From contig DJQB01000002.1 in NCBI GenBank assembly GCA_002439875.1, forward strand, positions 204,376 through 256,970: 52,595 nt of DNA, given 5' to 3'. Positions 42,296 through 50,268 of the stretch are shown here, piece after piece (position 1 is the first letter of the stretch; every line of letters begins with the position of its first letter). This DNA is from Bacteroidales bacterium UBA6397. Its GTDB lineage: Bacteria; Bacteroidota; Bacteroidia; Bacteroidales; UBA932. The notes under the pieces were generated by a model. That model had not been told where the DNA came from. It saw only the letters and a program-made list of their open reading frames with translations, and ran no database searches. A program made the position numbers and the translations under genes.

Positions 42296-44707
42296 ATGAA
42301 ACTTTCTGAACTTAAGACAGGAGAGGTGGGCGTCATCGCCAAGGTGAACGGCCACGGAGGATTTCGGAAAAGGCTCATCGAGATGGGCTTCATTACCGGG
42401 AAAAGGGTAACGGTCGTGCTGAATGCTCCGCTAAAAGATCCTATTGAGTATGAAATACTTGGCTATAAGGTTTCGTTGCGGCGCTCCGAGGCTGGACTCA
42501 TTGATGTCATCAGTGAGGACGAGGCGAAGGCCGCTGTCGAGGCCAAGCATGATCCCGTTCCGATCTTCGATGATGACTGTGACGAGATCGCCGCGCTTAA
42601 CCTTGAGATGGAGCGCCTCGCCAAGGAACGTCACCATGTGATTCGAGTTGCCTTGGTCGGCAATCCGAACTGTGGAAAGACGTCGCTGTTCAACATAGCC
42701 TCCGGCAGCCATGAGCATGTCGGCAACTACAGCGGTGTGACCGTTGACGCCAAGGAGGGACGTTTTGAGTACAAGGGATACAAGTTTGTGTTCGTGGATC
42801 TTCCGGGAACATATTCATTGTCAGCCTATAGTCCCGAGGAACTCTATGTCCGCAAGAACTTGGTGGAGAACGTCCCGGATGTTGTCGTCAATGTCGTGGA
42901 TGCCTCCAACATCGAGAGGAACCTCTATCTCACCACGCAGATCATAGACATGAACTTGCGTGTGGTGATGGCTCTGAACATGTACGATGAGCTTCAGGCA
43001 AAGGGCGACAAGCTTGACATCAAGCAACTTGGCTACCTTTTGGGTATGCCGGTTTGTCCGACCGTAAGTCGTGACGGCACTGGAATCCCTGAACTTCTGG
43101 ACACTGTCATCAAGATCTACGAGCAGCACGACGAGAGGCTCGCGCGCCATATCCACATCAATCACGGGCAGGAACTGGAAAGGAGCATTGATAGCATCAA
43201 GGCCTTGATTCAGAAGAATCAAGACATCAGAGGCAGGTACTCCACCCGTTATCTGGCAATCAAACTGCTTGAAAACGACAAGCAGATTGAAGGTGTGGTC
43301 TCCACGCTTCCGAATGCCGGAGAAATCCTCAAGACTCGGGATGAGGAAGCCGCCCGCATCGAGAATTTGTTGCACACCAACGCCGAGTCGGCCATCGTCG
43401 ATGCGAAATATTCATTCATCCATGGGGCACTCGCCGAGACTTACACTCACCATGTGGATCCCAAGCCGAAAAAGACCATCACCGACAAGATTGATGCGGT
43501 TGTGACCAACAAGTGGGCTGCGTTTCCCATCTTCATATTCCTGCTCTATCTCATTTTTCAATCCACTTTCACCCTTGGCAATTATCCGATGAACTGGATT
43601 GATTGGTTGGTTGGCCAGTTAGGGGATTTCGTCGCGGATTTCATGAAGGAGGGCTGGCTCAAGGACCTTCTCGTAGATGGCGTGATCGCCGGAGTGGGAA
43701 GTGTCCTTGTGTTCCTGCCTAATATTCTGATACTTTACTTCTTCCTGTCAATCATGGAAGATTCCGGGTACATGGCCAGGGCCGCGTTCATCGTGGACAA
43801 GCTGATGCACCGCATTGGCCTTCACGGGAAGTCTTTCATCCCGATGGTGATGGGCTTCGGCTGCAACGTGCCGGCGATCATGGCGACGCGCGCGATCGAG
43901 AGCCGCAAGAGCCGGCTCATCACCATAGCCATCATTCCGTTCATGTCCTGTTCCGGAAGACTGCCGATCTTTGTCCTGCTCGCCGGAGCCTTCTTCCCGC
44001 ACAATTCGGCCCTTGCTCTTTTGGGAATTTACTTCCTCGGAGTCTTGATGGCGATCATGTCAGCGGTCATCCTAAGCCGTTTCATCAAGGAGGACGACCT
44101 CCCGTTCGTGATGGAGTTGCCTCCTTACCGGGTTCCAACCGGAAAGGCAGTCTGGAGACACACATGGGAGAAGGGCAGGCAATATCTTGAGAAGATGGCC
44201 ACGACGATCCTTATTGGCTCTGTCGCGATTTGGTGTCTGGGCTATTTCCCACGTTCAGACAAAGGCGCCGAGTACCAGCAGGAACATTCGTACATCGGCC
44301 GGCTCGGCAAGGCTGTCTCTCCGGCTCTTGACCCACTCGGTTTCAGCTGGAAGATGGACATCGGCCTTTTGACCGGAGTTGTCGCCAAAGAGTTGGTGGT
44401 CAGCACTCTCGGTGTGATGTACGCCTCGGATGAGCCTGAAGTCTCCGATGCTGTCGAGGCTGCCGACACTGACGCTCTTGTGGCCGACACTCAACTTCAG
44501 GGCGCGCTGGCCCGGTCAGTCTCGCTGCCGGCCGCTGTCGCGTATATGATATTCATTCTTCTGTATTTCCCATGCATCGCGACATTTGTGGCGATCAAGA
44601 ACGAGACCGGTAAATGGCGCTGGGCCATGGCAGTCTGCGCCTACACGATGATTGTCGCATGGATCGCGGCCTTCATCGGTTTCCACATCACCGCACTGAT
44701 GGCATAG
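42296..44707 (+). CDS. feoB: Fused FeoA-FeoB ferrous iron transporter
   Basis: An 803-residue fusion typical of Bacteroidales. Residues 1-75 are FeoA (SH3-like; LSELKTGEVGVIAKVNGHG, RLIEMGFITGKRV). A linker follows, then the FeoB GTPase with P-loop GNPNCGKTS (122-130), Thr149 of switch I and DLPG (168-171) of switch II. The helical insertion and the membrane core follow (MEDSGYMARAAFIVDKLMHRIGLHGKSFIPM, FGCNVPAIMATR, then MSCSGRLPIFVLLAGAFF). It imports Fe2+ across the inner membrane under low oxygen. It diverges from the TonB receptor operon and is followed by a di-iron hemerythrin-domain protein. Confidence 0.95.
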   Translation: MKLSELKTGEVGVIAKVNGHGGFRKRLIEMGFITGKRVTVVLNAPLKDPIEYEILGYKVSLRRSEAGLIDVISEDEAKAAVEAKHDPVPIFDDDCDEIAALNLEMERLAKERHHVIRVALVGNPNCGKTSLFNIASGSHEHVGNYSGVTVDAKEGRFEYKGYKFVFVDLPGTYSLSAYSPEELYVRKNLVENVPDVVVNVVDASNIERNLYLTTQIIDMNLRVVMALNMYDELQAKGDKLDIKQLGYLLGMPVCPTVSRDGTGIPELLDTVIKIYEQHDERLARHIHINHGQELERSIDSIKALIQKNQDIRGRYSTRYLAIKLLENDKQIEGVVSTLPNAGEILKTRDEEAARIENLLHTNAESAIVDAKYSFIHGALAETYTHHVDPKPKKTITDKIDAVVTNKWAAFPIFIFLLYLIFQSTFTLGNYPMNWIDWLVGQLGDFVADFMKEGWLKDLLVDGVIAGVGSVLVFLPNILILYFFLSIMEDSGYMARAAFIVDKLMHRIGLHGKSFIPMVMGFGCNVPAIMATRAIESRKSRLITIAIIPFMSCSGRLPIFVLLAGAFFPHNSALALLGIYFLGVLMAIMSAVILSRFIKEDDLPFVMELPPYRVPTGKAVWRHTWEKGRQYLEKMATTILIGSVAIWCLGYFPRSDKGAEYQQEHSYIGRLGKAVSPALDPLGFSWKMDIGLLTGVVAKELVVSTLGVMYASDEPEVSDAVEAADTDALVADTQLQGALARSVSLPAAVAYMIFILLYFPCIATFVAIKNETGKWRWAMAVCAYTMIVAWIAAFIGFHITALMA

Positions 44708-44727
44708 GGGTCGCTCTGCGGATTTGT

Positions 44728-44741
44728 TTGATTGAAATCAA
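44728..44741. promoter_or_regulatory. Perfect FNR-type box upstream of the hemerythrin gene
   Basis: TTGAT-TGAA-ATCAA is an exact match to the CRP/FNR-superfamily consensus TTGAT-N4-ATCAA. It lies 20 bases after the feoAB stop and 49 bases before the ATG of the hemerythrin-domain gene. Its centre, 56 bases before the ATG, would allow class II activation with a start near 44776. It suggests control by an oxygen- or NO-sensing FNR/HcpR-type regulator, inferred from the motif alone. Confidence 0.55.
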
Positions 44742-44790
44742 GGGACTTAAGTGCTGGCTGCTCCCGGTTGCTGAAATTTATTGACGAGTT

Positions 44791-45489
44791 ATGATCAAGA
44801 AAAAAAAATATACCACCGAGATGTCCGTGTCGGACCTGATTGATTCAGACTATAGTCTGCTTCAGGTTATCTCAAGAATGTCCCTTGACCTCAGGCTCGC
44901 CGGTTTGCCTGTGTCCGAGGCTTGCGGCAGATGCGGCATTGATCCGGAAACCTTCATTCTGGTCTGCAATGTGTATTCATTCCCGGATTATGTTCCTTCG
45001 CAGGCGGACCTCTCGCGCGGGAACATAACGAACATCATCGACTACCTTCGCGGTTCACATCTGTATTATATGGGTCATGCCCTCGGTCGGCTGGAGAATT
45101 TGTTCGACAGGCTGGTAGCGCCTTTTGATGAGAGGCAAAAGAAGGTGGTCCTGAAATTCTTTAATGACTACAAGACCGAGCTTGACAAGCATTTCGCCTA
45201 TGAAGAGGAGGTCGTTTTCCCGTACATAGAGGCCTTGCAGAAGAACAGGGTGATGAGCTCAGGATATTCGATCGAGCAGTTTGAGGAACACCACGGGAAC
45301 GTTGAGGAGAAGCTTGAGGACATGAAGAACATTGTGATGAAGTACCTTCCGACAGAATGCTCCAATGAGTTAAGAATCATGGTATTGCTGTTGATTTATC
45401 ATCTCCGTGAAGATCTTCTCCGCCACACCTATGTGGAGAATAACGTACTTGTTCCGATTGTAGGCAGACTTGAGCGTGATGGTGAATAG
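44791..45489 (+). CDS. Hemerythrin-domain protein (YtfE/ScdA-like)
   Basis: A 232-residue cytoplasmic protein. The first 60 residues (SVSDLIDSDYSLLQVISRM, GRCGID) resemble the N-terminal domain of ScdA/YtfE-type iron-centre repair proteins. A hemerythrin four-helix bundle follows with candidate di-iron ligands His90 (RGSH), His134 and Glu138 (HFAYEEE), His167 or His168 (EEHHGN), His204 (YHLREDLL), His212 and Glu216 (HTYVE). Such proteins repair Fe-S clusters or handle O2 and NO. The neighbours, feoAB upstream and an FNR-type box in front, fit iron and redox stress. The 3' end overlaps the LuxR-type regulator gene by 11 bases. Confidence 0.85.
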   Translation: MIKKKKYTTEMSVSDLIDSDYSLLQVISRMSLDLRLAGLPVSEACGRCGIDPETFILVCNVYSFPDYVPSQADLSRGNITNIIDYLRGSHLYYMGHALGRLENLFDRLVAPFDERQKKVVLKFFNDYKTELDKHFAYEEEVVFPYIEALQKNRVMSSGYSIEQFEEHHGNVEEKLEDMKNIVMKYLPTECSNELRIMVLLLIYHLREDLLRHTYVENNVLVPIVGRLERDGE

Positions 45490-46099
45490 GAAGAAAGTGG
45501 TACTCATAATTCCCTCTGGCATTGTCGCCAGAGGGTTGGAGAGCATTCTCTCAGAACAAGGAGATTTCCAAGTCCTTGACAATCTGGTGGATTGTTCGAG
45601 AACTAGCGTGGCGAGGCTTCGCGGTCTGGCTCCCGACATCATCATCCTTGACCCTTCGGTACTTGACTACCAGAGCCGTAAGGAAGGCCGGATGGCCATC
45701 GCGGAGTTATGTGACGCGTCCGTGGCCGCCCTCGAAGGACCGACAGTGACCGAGGATGTCCTGAGGCAGTATGACGGCTCGGTTTCCTTGTATGACGATC
45801 CCGCCGTGATAATCAGGAAACTTCGCTCTGCTCTGGACTCCAGGCAGCCTGAGCCGGCCTTGGATGGCATCGAGTTGTCTTCACGGGAGAATGAGTTGTC
45901 TTCACGAGAGAAGGAGATTCTGGTTTGTGTGGCGCAGGGCATGCTGAACAAGGAGATCGCCGACAAGTTCAGCCTTTCCATCTACACAGTCATAACCCAT
46001 CGCAAGAACATCACCCGAAAGACGGGCATCAAGACCGTGGCCGGCCTCACCGTCTATGCGATTCTCAACAATCTCATTGACATTAATTCCGTTCAGTAA
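45479..46099 (+). CDS. LuxR-type regulator with atypical receiver domain
   Basis: A 206-residue regulator. The C-terminus is a GerE/LuxR helix-turn-helix (LSSREKEILVCVAQGMLNKEIADKF, then IYTVITHRKNITRKTGIKT). The N-terminal part looks like a receiver domain, but the usual acidic pair after the first strand is replaced by IIPSG. An Asp in PDIIILDPSVL sits where the phosphorylated residue normally is. It is therefore likely not a standard phosphorelay output. I start it at ATG 45479, overlapping the hemerythrin gene by 11 bases. TTG 45470 is also in frame. A 21-bp tandem duplication lies just before the HTH. It may control the iron/redox genes (inference). Confidence 0.8.
   Translation: MVNRKKVVLIIPSGIVARGLESILSEQGDFQVLDNLVDCSRTSVARLRGLAPDIIILDPSVLDYQSRKEGRMAIAELCDASVAALEGPTVTEDVLRQYDGSVSLYDDPAVIIRKLRSALDSRQPEPALDGIELSSRENELSSREKEILVCVAQGMLNKEIADKFSLSIYTVITHRKNITRKTGIKTVAGLTVYAILNNLIDINSVQ
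45872..45913. repeat. 21-bp tandem duplication inside the LuxR-type gene
   Basis: Two copies of a 21-base unit (45872-45892 and 45893-45913), 19 of 21 bases identical, encode ELSSREN and ELSSREK at the start of the HTH domain. Family members have this motif once. The duplication keeps the frame and moves the receiver seven residues away from the DNA-binding domain. Confidence 0.8.
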
Positions 46100-46117
46100 T
46101 ATTTTGCCTGTTGTGCT

Positions 46118-47212
46118 CTATCTCAGATTGATCTCCGCGATGACAGGGTAATGGTCAGAGTGGCGGACATGAGGCACAGAATGCGAAACTGCCTCAAAAT
46201 GAGATGGATAAAGAACATAATCAATCCGGATGAACGGCCAAAGGAATGAATATGTCGCCCCGAATCCTTTCCCGGCCTCCACAAACGAATCATGTCTTCC
46301 TTTTTTGAGCCTATTGTAGGTGTACGACATAGGGTTATCGTTGAAATCTCCGGCAACAATCGTTTCAAGCGAGCAGTCCTCAATGTCCGACATCACCTTG
46401 TCCACCTGCTCCGGTCTCCGTTTGATGGATTTCTTCATCTTTTCTTCCGTTTCCCACATCAACTCTCCATCTTTGTCCACCACAGATTTCTTTAACCTAG
46501 CCAAAGACACATTGTAACTCTCGAAATGGCAGTTATAGACTCTTATTGTGGTGCCTTCTTCGACTTTCAAATCAGTGAATATCGCCAGATTAGAACTCTT
46601 CTCGAACGTCAGTCTCCCCTTGCCCTCGATCGGGTACTTGCTCAATGTCACATTGCCGTAACTGCCTTTGTCCGTGACGTACATGAAATACCCGAAATGG
46701 TAGTCCGGAAATCGTTTTTCGAAGAACCTTGCCACGTCAAACTCTCCGGGTAGATTGACCTCCTGAAGACACACTATGTCTGCGTCTTGTGCCAAAATGA
46801 ATTTCACGACAGAATCCGCGCACACCTCTCTGCCATCCTCACCTTTAAATTCGGAAGACCGTCCCAGTGCAAAATGACCCACATTGTACGTCATGATTTT
46901 CACCGTCTCCTGCCCTCTTTCCACAGCTCCGGAGGAGAACTGGAAGTACCTTCCAATGAATATCACGGACGGCATCAGAGCCAGCAATGGGATCAAGAAT
47001 GAACTGGAACCTCTTCTGATAGCCAGAACGAGAAACACTACATTTAGAATAGCGAAAGGAACGAACATCAATCCTAAGACGGTCATGTACCACGCCTTGG
47101 CCGGGTTCACGACCATGGATGCGTAACTGAGCAGAAGCAGGAATGCCGACAGAAGCATCAACATTCTTGCGAGAATGCTTCCAGAAGAAGTCTCATGTCG
47201 GTTTCTGCCCAT
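46118..47212 (-). CDS. Membrane-anchored endonuclease/exonuclease/phosphatase-family protein
   Basis: A 364-residue protein with three N-terminal hydrophobic segments (about residues 15-95) and an EEP-fold domain from about 105. Motifs are IMTYNVGHF, IVCLQEVNL, SKYPIEG, VYNCHFES, AGDFNDNPMSYTY and the terminal HVRHSDHYPVIAEI with the His-Asp pair. The fold covers phosphodiesterases and nucleases. This membrane-tethered group is widespread in Bacteroidota and its substrate is not established. It is the last gene of the mutL operon, 24 bases after the rhomboid gene. Confidence 0.85.
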   Translation of the reverse strand: MGRNRHETSSGSILARMLMLLSAFLLLLSYASMVVNPAKAWYMTVLGLMFVPFAILNVVFLVLAIRRGSSSFLIPLLALMPSVIFIGRYFQFSSGAVERGQETVKIMTYNVGHFALGRSSEFKGEDGREVCADSVVKFILAQDADIVCLQEVNLPGEFDVARFFEKRFPDYHFGYFMYVTDKGSYGNVTLSKYPIEGKGRLTFEKSSNLAIFTDLKVEEGTTIRVYNCHFESYNVSLARLKKSVVDKDGELMWETEEKMKKSIKRRPEQVDKVMSDIEDCSLETIVAGDFNDNPMSYTYNRLKKGRHDSFVEAGKGFGATYSFLWPFIRIDYVLYPSHFEAVSHSVPHVRHSDHYPVIAEINLR

Positions 47213-47236
47213 GTCCGGTTACCGCTTACTAACGCG

Positions 47237-47932
47237 TCATCTCTGCCAGAGTTTCCCGGATTTCTTCCAGTAAATGAGTAGCAGAAATCCGAACAACATG
47301 CCACCCAGATGGGCGAAATGAGCCACACCATCCAATGTTCCTGTCACACCCGTGAACAGCTCAATAGCTATGAAGATCAGTACGAACCATTTTGCTTTCA
47401 AAGAGATAGGAGGGAATATCAAAGTCCAGACATCGTTAGGATAGAGCATTGCGTAGCCGATCTGGATTCCGTAAATAGCTCCGGAAGCACCAAGTGTTGG
47501 AGTGCGAAGTAGGTTGATCTGGCCCGCGGAAAGTATTCCGGAATTAGCGGAAGCCAAGGCCTCCATCTGGAAATATTCCACAAGTGTGTGAGTCAAGACG
47601 GCTCCCAGCCCTGCCACGAAGTAGAAGATGAGGTACTTCTTAGAGCCAATTGTCCTTTCCAATGCGGACCCGAACATCCAAAGACAGAACATGTTGAAGA
47701 ACAGATGCCAGAATCCTCCGTGCATGAACATGTAAGTGACCGGTTGCCAGATGTGGAATAGCGGAGACTTAGGGTAAAACATCGCGAAGGTGCTGACCAT
47801 GAAATTCTGGTTGATCAAAGTAGCAATAAACATCACGATGTTGATAAGGATGATGTTCCTAGTTACAGGCGGCATATTGCTGAAAAAACCGCCTATGCCT
47901 GATTGTCCGTTGTCGTAGCCGTAGTATGCCAT
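47237..47932 (-). CDS. Rhomboid-family intramembrane serine protease
   Basis: A 231-residue membrane protein with six hydrophobic spans. The catalytic dyad is Ser150 in the GASG motif (LGASGAIYG) and His208 in HFAHLGG, with HGGFWHLFFNMFCLWMFG in the second span. The N-terminus is short (YYGYDNGQSGIGGFF). It cleaves transmembrane helices within the bilayer. The natural substrates are unknown. It stands 18 bases after mutL in the operon. Confidence 0.92.
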   Translation of the reverse strand: MAYYGYDNGQSGIGGFFSNMPPVTRNIILINIVMFIATLINQNFMVSTFAMFYPKSPLFHIWQPVTYMFMHGGFWHLFFNMFCLWMFGSALERTIGSKKYLIFYFVAGLGAVLTHTLVEYFQMEALASANSGILSAGQINLLRTPTLGASGAIYGIQIGYAMLYPNDVWTLIFPPISLKAKWFVLIFIAIELFTGVTGTLDGVAHFAHLGGMLFGFLLLIYWKKSGKLWQR

Positions 47933-47950
47933 GCTCTGATATTCAAATAT

Positions 47951-49786
47951 TTAAAATAATTTTTCTATGTTTGCTGTCTTGATGACTGTTATGATCTTTT
48001 TCCCGTTTGCGGTAAGTTCTGCGTTTCCGCTGGAGAGCAACGTGTCCAACAACTGCCTCGCTTCGAGTGGAGACACCAATGGATTGCAGGACGATGCCCC
48101 CAGAAGAGCGACCTTCTCCGCCATCGCTGACTCCATCACTCCAGGAAGTGACGAGCTATCATCGGAAAGGATCAGCAGAAGATCGGAGATCATGGTCTGG
48201 ATTTTTCCTGCCTCGCATGAATATCCTTCCGGGACTCCGTTGACCACAATCGTGTCAGTTCCGAACGGAGAGATGTCGAACCCAAGCTTGGCCAGCATTT
48301 CAGCCTTGTCGTCGAAAACCGTCCTATTGGCAGCACCGACTTCGACTTTCACAGGGAACATGTTCGCCTGCGTGACGTGACTGTTCTTTGTGAGGGCAGC
48401 CAATGCCCTGTCGTAGAGGATCCTTTCCCGTGCTCTTCGTACGTTAACCACCATCAGACCACCCTTGACCGGAGAAACAATGAACTTTCCTTCAAGGATA
48501 ATAGTCTGTGAGACCGGAAGAGTCTTTTCTTCGAAAAGCTTGCCATAGTCCTCTCGCTGGTCAACATATTTCCCAAAACCCTCTGCCGACCCATACTTCT
48601 CAGACGCAGAACCGTACTTCTCAGCCACAGGGCCATATTTTCCGGTCACGGGACTTGCCGAAGCGACATCCTCAAACGGATTATACCCACTGTCCACCTC
48701 CACCTGAGGAATCACCTCCGGCTGATACTCGGCAAAATGAGAGCCGAGCACCGGCATGTCATTGGCCTCCGGATTCGAGAAATCAATCCCCCCGGAAAAA
48801 GAATTTTTCCCCAGAGTCTCTTTAACAGACGCATAGATGACCTGAAAGATGAACGAATCATCTTCGAACTTCACTTCCGACTTGGTAGGACTTATGTTGA
48901 CATCGACACTGTGAGGATCGACATCCAGGTAGATGAAATAGGACGGAGTCGCCCCATCCGCAATCAGCCCCTCGTAGGCCTTCATCACAGCCTTGTGCAT
49001 GTAGGGACTGCGGAAATAGCGCCCGTTGACAAAGAAGAATTGGTTTCCGAGGGTCTTTTTGGCCGTGTCCGGTCGGCCCGCGAACCCCCTAAGACTTACC
49101 ACGGAAGTGTCAGCGCAGACATCCACGACATCACCGGCAACTGCTGAACCGAGCAAGTCCATAATTCTGAATTTCAACGACTTCGCAGCTTTTAGAACCA
49201 GAATGTCTTTCCCGTTGTGATTGAGAGAGAACTCTATCTCTGGCCGGGTCAACGCAACTTTGGTGAACTCTTCAACAATATGCTTGAACTCGACATTGTC
49301 CGACTTGAGAAATTTCCTTCTTGCCGGCACATTGTAAAACAGATTGCGGACCGCGATGTTAGTCCCTTTGCTTGCGGCTGCTTCTGAGGTGGATAGGTGG
49401 ACTGAAGCCGCGAACTCCACCTGACATCCGATCTCAGAATCCGCTGTGCGGGTTTTCAATGTCACTTCGGCCACAGCTGCGATTGATGCCAAAGCTTCCC
49501 CCCTGAAACCGAAAGTGGTGATGTCTTCCAGGTCCTCAGCCGTGGCGATCTTTGAAGTTGCATGTCTTTCAAAGCAGAGCACCGCATCGTCCGGAGTCAT
49601 TCCTTTCCCGTTGTCTATCACCTGAATGAGAGTTCGCCCCGAGTCTTTGATTAGCACATCAATCCGAGATGCCTCTGCATCCACCGCATTCTCGACAAGT
49701 TCCTTTACCACGGAAGCCGGCCTTTGGACGACCTCTCCCGCAGCAATCATGTTTGCGATGTTTCCAGGCAGTATCCTGAGTTCCAT
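47951..49786 (-). CDS. mutL: DNA mismatch repair protein MutL
   Basis: A 611-residue MutL. The GHKL ATPase is complete (IAAGEVVQRPASVVKELVENA, DNGKGM, ATSKI, TFGFRGEALASIA). The C-terminal dimerisation domain starts near residue 435, but where endonuclease-proficient MutL has DQHA-x2-E, this protein reads NVRRARERIL, and the late Cys-Pro-x zinc motif reads TANGKK. It is thus probably without its own nicking activity. The linker (about 375-410) carries a degenerate heptad repeat around KYGxxxE (GKYGPVAEKYGSASEKYGS). Mismatch repair here would need another nicking activity. The gene begins one base after the stop of a small membrane-protein gene. Confidence 0.92.
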   Translation of the reverse strand: MELRILPGNIANMIAAGEVVQRPASVVKELVENAVDAEASRIDVLIKDSGRTLIQVIDNGKGMTPDDAVLCFERHATSKIATAEDLEDITTFGFRGEALASIAAVAEVTLKTRTADSEIGCQVEFAASVHLSTSEAAASKGTNIAVRNLFYNVPARRKFLKSDNVEFKHIVEEFTKVALTRPEIEFSLNHNGKDILVLKAAKSLKFRIMDLLGSAVAGDVVDVCADTSVVSLRGFAGRPDTAKKTLGNQFFFVNGRYFRSPYMHKAVMKAYEGLIADGATPSYFIYLDVDPHSVDVNISPTKSEVKFEDDSFIFQVIYASVKETLGKNSFSGGIDFSNPEANDMPVLGSHFAEYQPEVIPQVEVDSGYNPFEDVASASPVTGKYGPVAEKYGSASEKYGSAEGFGKYVDQREDYGKLFEEKTLPVSQTIILEGKFIVSPVKGGLMVVNVRRARERILYDRALAALTKNSHVTQANMFPVKVEVGAANRTVFDDKAEMLAKLGFDISPFGTDTIVVNGVPEGYSCEAGKIQTMISDLLLILSDDSSSLPGVMESAMAEKVALLGASSCNPLVSPLEARQLLDTLLSSGNAELTANGKKIITVIKTANIEKLF

Positions 49787-49787
49787 T

Positions 49788-50090
49788 CTACAACAATGAA
49801 TAGAATTTCGTGAAATAAATGAGAATCACAGCCAGCAGGATGAGCCCGACTATCCCGATGATTCTCTGAGCCTTGGTTGAACCACTGTTCCTTCTGGCGT
49901 AGTTACCATCGCGGAGAGAACCCCGGATGTAGGAACCCGGTTTGTACTCACCATTCTCTTTTTCTTTCTCAAAAGTCCCGTCAACCTTTCCGAACATCTG
50001 CCGGCGTTCTTCTGCCTCTTTGTCGTAGTAGATTGGCTTGTAGTTGAATTTTCTATGCTCCTGCTCTCCAGGAAATGTAAAAAAGCCCAT
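49788..50090 (-). CDS. Small C-terminally anchored membrane protein, mutL operon
   Basis: A 100-residue protein starting at MGFFTFPGEQEHRKFNYKPIYYDKE. A charged region with KEAEERRQMFGKVDG and GSYIRGSLRDGNYARR is followed by one C-terminal membrane span (IIGIVGLILLAVILIYF). Related proteins lie before mutL in other Bacteroidota and are sometimes misnamed as a riboflavin synthase subunit. No function is known. The ATG at 50138 would add 16 unusual residues, so I prefer the one at 50090 with GAAGG just upstream. It is the first gene of the mutL operon. Confidence 0.75.
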   Translation of the reverse strand: MGFFTFPGEQEHRKFNYKPIYYDKEAEERRQMFGKVDGTFEKEKENGEYKPGSYIRGSLRDGNYARRNSGSTKAQRIIGIVGLILLAVILIYFTKFYSLL

Positions 50091-50155
50091 ATCCTTCAAG
50101 TTTAAGAAGTTGTTTGTTTGACGACTCTTCCACCTCAAAAACGACTTCTAGCAAA

Positions 50156-50163
50156 CAAAGATA
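50156..50163 (-). promoter_or_regulatory. -7 element of the mutL operon
   Basis: On the minus strand TATCTTTG matches TAnnTTTG. It lies about 65 bases before the ATG at 50090. No clear -33 TTG at the right distance is seen. Confidence 0.5.
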
Positions 50164-50268
50164 GTCAAAATCATCAGAAGATGATGTTTGCGTCTGCGAA
50201 AAAGAATCGGTATATTAGCGAAAAGATTCAATTATTTTTTGAAGGTTAATTAGCAATCAGCAATTCAA

